Origin: Rhodoferax sp.
GTDB lineage: Bacteria > Pseudomonadota > Gammaproteobacteria > Burkholderiales > Burkholderiaceae_C
Length of the DNA stretch: 18,229 nt
NCBI GenBank assembly: GCA_026785765.1
Contig: JAJAZK010000569.1
Coordinates: 1 to 18,229, forward strand
Reading direction: 5' to 3'
A model generated the notes under the pieces. It was not told the DNA's origin. It made no database searches and saw only the letters and a list, made by a program, of their open reading frames with translations. Position numbers and translations under genes: made by a program. Below, piece by piece: positions 15,071 through 18,229 of this stretch. Numbering within the stretch: the stretch's first letter is position 1; every line of letters starts with the position of its first letter.

Positions 15071-15076
15071 ATTATA
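15071..15076 (-). promoter_or_regulatory. Candidate -10 box for ispB
   Basis: A perfect TATAAT on the minus strand, about 30 nt upstream of the proposed TTG start. The hexamer 17 nt further upstream (CCGGTC) is a poor -35, so the assignment rests on the -10 alone. Confidence 0.35.
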
Positions 15077-15121
15077 AGAAGGCGGCGACCCAAGACCGGC
15101 AAGTCGCGGTGCAAGTGGTGG

Positions 15122-15145
15122 CCGCCAATTTGGCGGTGCTATAAT
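15122..15145 (+). promoter_or_regulatory. Extended -10 promoter of rplU-rpmA with an adjoining perfect palindrome
   Basis: TGCTATAAT (15137-15145) is a perfect extended -10 element (TGnTATAAT). Transcription should start near 15152, giving a leader of about 43 nt before rplU. There is no TTGACA-like -35. Instead the perfect inverted repeat CCGCCAA-T-TTGGCGG fills 15122-15136, directly next to the extended -10. Such a position fits a repressor or activator site, although no known operator was recognised. Confidence 0.6.
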
Positions 15146-15194
15146 TTTCGGCTGTGCGGAAATCGGTTCGTACAGCCCAAGATCAGAGGTTACT

Positions 15195-15506
15195 ATGTAC
15201 GCGGTCATAAAAACCGGTGGTAAGCAATACAAAGTTGCTTCCGGCGAAAAAATCAAAGTAGAACAGATTGCTGCGGATGTGGGCCAGGAGATCGTGATTG
15301 ACCAAGTGCTTGCTGTTGGCAATGGCAGCGGGTTACGGGTCGGCACTCCCCTGGTGTCCGGCGCGACAGTAACGGCTACTGTGCTGGCCCATGGCAAACA
15401 CGACAAAGTCGGCATTTTCAAGATGCGTAGACGCAAGCACTATCAGAAGCGGCAAGGGCACCGTCAGCAGTTCACGGAACTGCAAATCGGAGCGATTGCA
15501 AGCTGA
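15195..15506 (+). CDS. rplU: 50S ribosomal protein L21
   Basis: L21 is a 23S rRNA-binding protein of the large subunit. The 103-residue length is the family norm. The start MYAVIKTGGKQYKV and the C-terminal KMRRRKHYQKRQGHRQQFTELQI are diagnostic. The ribosome binding site AGAGG lies just upstream of the ATG (15187-15191). It is the first gene of the classic rplU-rpmA-obgE cluster, downstream of an extended -10 promoter. No anomaly. Confidence 0.98.
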   Translation: MYAVIKTGGKQYKVASGEKIKVEQIAADVGQEIVIDQVLAVGNGSGLRVGTPLVSGATVTATVLAHGKHDKVGIFKMRRRKHYQKRQGHRQQFTELQIGAIAS

Positions 15507-15559
15507 GGATTGGTACACCGGGAGCGCGACCTTGCCGCCCCGATTGACTGGAGAAAACC

Positions 15560-15817
15560 ATGGCACAGAAAAAAGGCGGCGGCTCTACGCGAAATGGGCG
15601 CGATTCAAAACCGAAAATGCTCGGCGTGAAAGCGTTTGGCGGTGAAGAAATAACCGCCGGCTCTATCATCGTTCGGCAGCGCGGGACCCGTTTCCATGCT
15701 GGTACCAATGTTGGCGTCGGCAAGGACCATACTTTGTTTGCATTGACGGACGGAAAGGTCTCGTTCGCCGTTAAAGGCGCCTTGAACAAACATACTGTCA
15801 GCATCAAGACCGTCTGA
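15560..15817 (+). CDS. rpmA: 50S ribosomal protein L27
   Basis: L27, whose N-terminal tail reaches the peptidyl transferase centre. The 85-residue length is normal. It starts MAQKKGGGSTRNGRDS, the proteobacterial form that needs only methionine removal rather than the cleaved leader found in Firmicutes. The GGEEITAGSIIVRQRGT...GVGKDHTLFAL core is diagnostic. The ribosome binding site GGAG lies 7 nt before the ATG. It follows rplU by 53 nt with no terminator between them, so the two are co-transcribed; a strong terminator follows. Confidence 0.98.
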   Translation: MAQKKGGGSTRNGRDSKPKMLGVKAFGGEEITAGSIIVRQRGTRFHAGTNVGVGKDHTLFALTDGKVSFAVKGALNKHTVSIKTV

Positions 15818-15840
15818 CAGTTGCACCCTTGGGTGCGATC

Positions 15841-15868
15841 AAACCCTGCGCTTGCCGCAGGGTTTTTC
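15841..15868 (+). terminator. Intrinsic terminator after rpmA
   Basis: AAACCCTGCG (15841-15850) pairs perfectly over 10 bp with CGCAGGGTTT (15856-15865) around the loop CTTGC, and the stem runs into a T5 tract (15863-15867). It stands 24 nt past the rpmA stop and should separate most rplU-rpmA transcription from obgE. Confidence 0.9.
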
Positions 15869-15973
15869 GTTTATAAAGCACTTTCGCGCAGCGCTTTTCC
15901 AATGGCTGCCATTGCCTGACAAGTCTTGACATCCAGGCGCTTGCAGGGCGGTTGACCGGAGCGCTGGACCACC

Positions 15974-17044
15974 ATGAAATTTGTTGATGAGGCCTTTATC
16001 GACGTCTTTGCAGGAGATGGCGGGGCTGGGTGCGTCTCGTTCCGGCATGAAAAGTACAAGGAATTTGGTGGTCCCAACGGGGGTGATGGTGGCCGCGGCG
16101 GCCATGTGATTGCCGTCGCCGATCCCAACCTGAACACCCTGGTCGATTTTCGTTACGCACGCCGGCATGAAGCCAAGCGCGGGCAACACGGGATGGGTTC
16201 GGACATGTTCGGTGCTGCGGGTGATGACGTTACCCTCAAGATGCCGGTCGGCACCATCATCACCGAAGCGTTGACCGGTGAGGTACTCCATGAGTTACTC
16301 ACGCCGGGTGAAGTGATTACGATTGCGCGCGGCGGCGACGGCGGCTTTGGCAACATGCGCTTCAAGAGCGCCATCAATCGGGCGCCGCGTCAGAAAACTC
16401 CCGGATGGCCTGGCGACAAGAAGAATCTCAAGCTTGAACTCAAGGTGCTCGCCGATGTTGGTTTGCTTGGTATGCCGAACGCGGGCAAGTCGACGCTGAT
16501 CACCGCGATCTCAAATGCCCGACCGCGGATCGCCGATTATCCATTCACCACGCTGCATCCTAACTTGGGTGTGGTACGAGTCGGACCAGAGCAGAGCTTC
16601 GTGGTTGCTGACCTGCCCGGCCTGATCGAAGGCGCCTCCGAAGGCGCTGGCCTGGGCCACCTGTTTCTGCGCCACCTGCAGCGCACGCGGCTGCTGCTGC
16701 ATGTTGTGGACATGGCTCCGTTTGACGATGGCATCGATCCAGTTCAGCAGGCGCGGGCGATTGTCAACGAGCTCAAGAAGTACGATCCGGCGCTGCGCCG
16801 CAAGCCACGCTGGCTTGTCCTGAACAAGCTGGACATGGTTGCCGCCGAAGAACGCGCTGCGCTGGTCGCTGGATTTGTTCGCCGTCTGCGCTTCAAGGGG
16901 CCGGTTTTCGAGATCTCGGCGTTGACGCGTGAAGGTTGCGAATCGTTGGTCAAGGCCGTTTTCAAGCATGTGCATGCGCGTCAAGTCGCCGAGCAACCGG
17001 CACCTCCTGCAGATCCACGCTTCATCGTAGAGTCGAGTTCGTGA
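15974..17044 (+). CDS. obgE: Obg family GTPase ObgE/CgtA
   Basis: Essential GTPase that assists late 50S assembly and the stringent response. It is 356 residues long. The glycine-rich Obg fold covers 1-158 (GDGGAGCVSFRHEKY, GGPNGGDGGRGG, RGGDGGFGN). The G domain shows G1 GMPNAGKST (166-174), switch I DYPFTTLHPNLG (188-199), G3 DLPG (213-216), G4 NKLD (284-287) and G5 SAL (315-317). The C-terminal extension after about 335 is short, without the long acidic tail of the E. coli protein (390 residues), which is usual for betaproteobacteria. The ATG at 15974 starts with the family's MKFVDEA; the ribosome binding site is modest (GGAG 12 nt upstream). A terminator separates it from rpmA, so it may have its own promoter: a TTGACA is seen at 15926-15931, but without a good -10. 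Its stop overlaps a GTG in the proB frame. Confidence 0.97.
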   Translation: MKFVDEAFIDVFAGDGGAGCVSFRHEKYKEFGGPNGGDGGRGGHVIAVADPNLNTLVDFRYARRHEAKRGQHGMGSDMFGAAGDDVTLKMPVGTIITEALTGEVLHELLTPGEVITIARGGDGGFGNMRFKSAINRAPRQKTPGWPGDKKNLKLELKVLADVGLLGMPNAGKSTLITAISNARPRIADYPFTTLHPNLGVVRVGPEQSFVVADLPGLIEGASEGAGLGHLFLRHLQRTRLLLHVVDMAPFDDGIDPVQQARAIVNELKKYDPALRRKPRWLVLNKLDMVAAEERAALVAGFVRRLRFKGPVFEISALTREGCESLVKAVFKHVHARQVAEQPAPPADPRFIVESSS

Positions 17045-17100
17045 ACACACACCCAGGCTTGGTGAGCCCCCTGGAGCCCGCTGGCGCAGGAGCGCCTGCA

Positions 17101-18229
17101 ATGTGTTCTGTTGCCGACCCATGGCGCCTGGTGCGCGACGCAAGGCGCGTGGTTGTGAAGGTTGGCTCAAGTCTGGTCACTAACGAGGGACGCGGCTTGG
17201 ACGAACAGGCGATCGGTGAATGGAGCCGACAGCTGGCGCGCCTGGTCGCTGACCGGCGCGAAGTCATCATGGTCTCCAGTGGCGCCATCGCGGAAGGTAT
17301 GAAACGCTTGGGTTGGGTTACGCGGCCCCATGCCATTCACGAACTGCAGGCGGCTGCGGCGGTAGGACAAATGGGGCTGGCCCAAATGTACGAGTCCAAA
17401 TTGCGCGAAAACGGACTGGGCAGCGCGCAGGTTCTGTTGACCCATGCGGATCTGGCCGACCGCGAGCGTTATCTGAATGCACGCGCGACACTGCTTGCCC
17501 TGTTGCGCCTTGCGGTGGTGCCGGTGATCAACGAAAACGACACCGTCGTTACCGACGAAATCAAGTTTGGCGACAACGATACATTAGGCGCCTTGGTGGC
17601 GAACCTGGTCGAAGCCGACTTGCTGGTGATCCTCACTGACCAAAAGGGTTTGTACTCTGCCGATCCGCGCAAGCATCCAGACGCGCGTTTCGTCGAAGTC
17701 GGCAACGCGGGGGATCCAGCGCTTGAGACGATGGCGGGTGGCGCTGGTTCAAGCTTGGGGCGTGGCGGCATGATCACCAAGGTGCTCGCCGCGCGGCGGG
17801 CAGCGCGTTCCGGCGCGTCTACGGTGATTGCTTGGGGCCGCGAACCTGACGTATTGCTGCGCCTGCGAAGGGGTGAACCGATCGGGACGCTGCTGGTGGC
17901 GCAAACGCAGAAGTTGCAGGCGCGAAAGCAGTGGATAGCCGATCACCTGCAACTGCGCGGCGCGGTCCTGGTGGACGCTGGGGCCGTGGTCAAGCTGCGA
18001 GACGAAGGCAAGAGCTTGCTTCCAATCGGCATGACGGCAGTGGAAGGTGAGTTTTCGCGTGGCGACGTGATTGCGGTGCGCGACGCCTTGGGCTCTGAAT
18101 TGGCGCGAGGCCTGGCCAACTACTCAAGTTTCGAGGCCCGGCTGTTGTGCCGCAAGCCGTCGGCCGATATTGAACGTCTGCTCGGTTACGCGGCCGAGCC
18201 AGAGATGCTGCACCGGGACAATCTGGTTC
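17101..18229 (+). CDS. proB: Glutamate 5-kinase, 3'-partial at window end
   Basis: First enzyme of proline synthesis: phosphorylates L-glutamate to gamma-glutamyl phosphate. The visible 376 residues carry an amino-acid kinase domain, with KVGSSLVT (20-27), VSSGAIAEG (58-66), PVINENDTV (141-149), FGDNDTLGA (156-164), TDQKGLYSADP (179-189) and the GRGGMITK glycine loop (220-227). A C-terminal PUA domain follows (about 285-370), so it is the full two-domain type. The frame is still open at the window edge, ending HRDNLV; only the last residue or few residues and the stop are missing. I chose the ATG at 17101 because AGGAG sits 8 nt upstream. An in-frame GTG at 17041 overlaps the obgE stop (GTGA) and would add 20 residues rich in Pro and Ala. 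proB lies directly after obgE and is probably co-transcribed with it. Feedback inhibition by proline is known for the family. Confidence 0.95.
   Translation, partial: MCSVADPWRLVRDARRVVVKVGSSLVTNEGRGLDEQAIGEWSRQLARLVADRREVIMVSSGAIAEGMKRLGWVTRPHAIHELQAAAAVGQMGLAQMYESKLRENGLGSAQVLLTHADLADRERYLNARATLLALLRLAVVPVINENDTVVTDEIKFGDNDTLGALVANLVEADLLVILTDQKGLYSADPRKHPDARFVEVGNAGDPALETMAGGAGSSLGRGGMITKVLAARRAARSGASTVIAWGREPDVLLRLRRGEPIGTLLVAQTQKLQARKQWIADHLQLRGAVLVDAGAVVKLRDEGKSLLPIGMTAVEGEFSRGDVIAVRDALGSELARGLANYSSFEARLLCRKPSADIERLLGYAAEPEMLHRDNLV

Noticed and set aside
15926..15931. TTGACA as the -35 of an obgE promoter
   Set aside because: A perfect -35 hexamer, but no TATAAT-like sequence at 16-18 nt spacing, so a promoter cannot be supported.
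1..18229. CRISPR array, insertion sequence, prophage or toxin-antitoxin pair
   Set aside because: No regularly spaced direct repeats, no terminal inverted repeats and no transposase, integrase or toxin-like ORFs were seen. All sizeable real genes match core families apart from dabA and the DUF815 ATPase.

Overview
The window is a stretch of chromosome from a betaproteobacterium, most likely order Burkholderiales and probably Comamonadaceae-like. The evidence is the SecA sequence, the gene order dciA / M23 peptidase / secA / argJ, the block pilB-pilC-pilD-coaE-zapD-yacG, and ispB divergent from rplU-rpmA-obgE-proB. All of these are habitual in that group. Taxonomy is inferred from remembered family sequences and gene order; no search was run. 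Almost everything here is core housekeeping. I did not find an undescribed defence, mobile or biosynthetic system, and there is no CRISPR array, transposase, integrase or phage gene.

Layout, left to right. (1) 1-1043: the 3' part of dabA, a subunit of the energy-coupled inorganic-carbon accumulation system. It is the only accessory-looking gene and suggests CO2/bicarbonate concentration and perhaps autotrophic or mixotrophic growth. (2) 1259-8138: dciA (helicase loader) on the minus strand, head to head with a plus-strand run: an M23 envelope peptidase, secA (preprotein translocase motor), argJ (arginine biosynthesis), a DUF815 AAA+ ATPase of unknown role, and a MutT-type Nudix hydrolase. (3) 8139-8355: a convergent intergenic region with terminator-like inverted repeats. 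(4) 8356-15045, all minus strand, transcribed right to left: ispB (octaprenyl diphosphate synthase), tRNA-Pro(CGG), then a tight cluster pilB-pilC-pilD (type IV pilus motor, platform and prepilin peptidase), coaE, zapD (FtsZ-ring factor) and yacG (gyrase inhibitor). (5) 15122-18229, plus strand: a strong extended -10 promoter drives rplU and rpmA (ribosomal proteins L21 and L27), then a clear terminator, obgE (ribosome-assembly GTPase) and proB (glutamate 5-kinase), which lacks only its last residue or few residues at the window edge.

The genes work together mainly by operon logic: secretion and arginine synthesis in the secA run, surface pili plus division and CoA genes in the pil run, and ribosome biogenesis in the rplU run. 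Several start codons are non-ATG or ambiguous (zapD GTG, yacG TTG, ispB probably TTG, proB GTG or ATG). The observations most worth a second look are a perfect 15-nt palindrome in the -35 position of the rplU promoter, a stop/start-coupled 10-codon mini-ORF between zapD and yacG, the uncharacterised DUF815 ATPase coupled to mutT, and the placement of dabA next to the dciA/secA core block.
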